Shown here: piece by piece, positions 6,100 through 6,388 of the stretch
Layout: every line of letters begins with the position of its first letter
Numbering within the stretch: the first letter of the stretch is position 1
Source: Clostridia bacterium
GTDB taxonomy: Bacteria; Bacillota; Clostridia; Oscillospirales; QAMX01
NCBI GenBank assembly: GCA_017547975.1
Contig: JAFYNU010000022.1
Coordinates: 1-6,388 of the forward strand
Length of the DNA stretch: 6,388 nt
Direction of reading: 5' to 3'
Position numbers and translations under genes: made by a program
Notes under the pieces: model-generated
The model's database searches: none
What the model was told of the DNA's origin: nothing
Seen by the model: only the letters and a program-made list of their open reading frames with translations

Positions 6100-6154
6100 C
6101 TACCGGGTATGTGCATGCCGAAAGGTTCCGGATGACCAATGGTCATCCCTACGG
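6100..6154. repeat. Right copy of the conserved tail plus palindrome
   Basis: CTACCGGGTATGTGCAT (6100-6116) is the counterpart of 90-106. The perfect hairpin GGATGACC-AAT-GGTCATCC (6130-6148) then runs into CTACGG. The hairpin with its flanks aligns to 55-80 at 20 of 26 positions. Two stem pairs changed on both arms, so pairing is kept. Confidence 0.75.
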
Positions 6155-6174
6155 AGAAGACATGGCATTACATA

Positions 6175-6221
6175 GTAGGGGCCGATGCCCACATCGGTCC
6201 GCCCCGTGCTGCTGGCGGACC
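6175..6221. repeat. Palindromic repeat of the GTAGGG family with overlapping second hairpin
   Basis: GTAGGG (6175-6180) leads into a nine-pair hairpin, 6179-6187 with 6192-6200, around a CCCA loop and with one G-U pair. The overlapping GGTCCGCC (6196-6203) is also a perfect inverse of GGCGGACC (6214-6221). The two structures share bases and exclude each other. No gene is seen here or on to 6279. Confidence 0.65.
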
Positions 6222-6279
6222 GGGAAATGGGAATTGTACAGACCCCATCTACGGCAGGAAATTACAAAGCGGCAGAATG

Positions 6280-6388
6280 TCAATCAAGTGCAACAGAATC
6301 AGCCAAAATTTCAACTGGAGTTTTCCAGCCAAGACACTTCCTGGGACGGTTATTGATCAGATCTTCAACGATTTGAATATCCTCATCA
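6280..6388 (-). CDS. IS30-family transposase, C-terminal end (partial, continues past the window edge)
   Basis: Reading the minus strand from 6387 down to a TGA at 6280-6282 gives 35 residues, including INNRPRKCLGWKTPVEIL. The RPRK-LG-KTP-E signature is the characteristic C-terminus of IS30-family DDE transposases, which cut and join DNA to move the element. The start lies beyond 6388, so it cannot be seen whether the gene is intact. The codons for VALD near the stop (TTGCACTTGATTG) resemble the terminal inverted repeat that overlaps the gene end in such elements. The insertion-sequence boundary is therefore probably near 6265-6280, though no partner repeat is visible to prove it. Confidence 0.85.
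   Translation of the reverse strand, partial: DEDIQIVEDLINNRPRKCLGWKTPVEILADSVALD

Noticed and set aside
6026..6221. CRISPR-like array
   Set aside because: Hairpins recur at irregular spacing with variable arms, and no identical direct repeats or uniform spacers are present. No cas gene is in the window.
6039..6356. 105-residue plus-strand frame, and the 80-residue minus frame at 5904-6146
   Set aside because: Both run through palindromic repeats and, for the first, across the IS30 end in antisense. The apparent coding comes from repeat symmetry.

Overview
The window looks like a GC-rich clostridial chromosome, most likely Oscillospiraceae/Ruminococcaceae of gut or rumen. This is inferred from strong GGAGG-type ribosome binding sites, sigma-A promoters set in AT-rich gaps, the protein families, an IS30-family remnant, and the 'GTAGGG...CCCTAC' palindromic intergenic repeats. 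No rRNA, tRNA or other marker fixes the genus.

Layout: positions 1-182 hold no convincing gene but carry palindromic repeat modules. A metal-dependent alcohol dehydrogenase of the YbdH/HcxA type lies on the minus strand (183-1286) with its own promoter. A 237-bp divergent intergenic region follows. On the plus strand is a two-gene operon: a beta-lactamase-fold serine hydrolase (1524-2417) and, 21 bp later, a Gfo/Idh/MocA-fold protein whose motifs resemble GH109 NAD-dependent glycosidases more than ordinary dehydrogenases (2439-3734). The operon ends in a strong intrinsic terminator. A separately promoted 640-residue clan GH-A glycoside hydrolase (3998-5920) follows, with a terminator just behind it. 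The right edge (5921-6279) is a non-coding patch of dispersed repeats and hairpins. The last 109 bases encode, on the minus strand, the C-terminus of an IS30-family transposase that continues outside the window.

How the genes may work together: the operon and the glycosidase gene are driven by two nearly identical promoters (26 of 30 bases, including most of the spacer between -35 and -10). They are therefore probably co-regulated as one small regulon. None of the four main proteins shows a signal peptide or membrane segment, so they should act in the cytoplasm on an imported, perhaps acylated or amino-sugar-containing, oligosaccharide. The serine hydrolase could remove a substituent, the two glycosidase-like proteins could split glycosidic bonds, and the dehydrogenase could handle a carbonyl product. 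No transporter or regulator is inside the window, and the substrate cannot be read from sequence alone.
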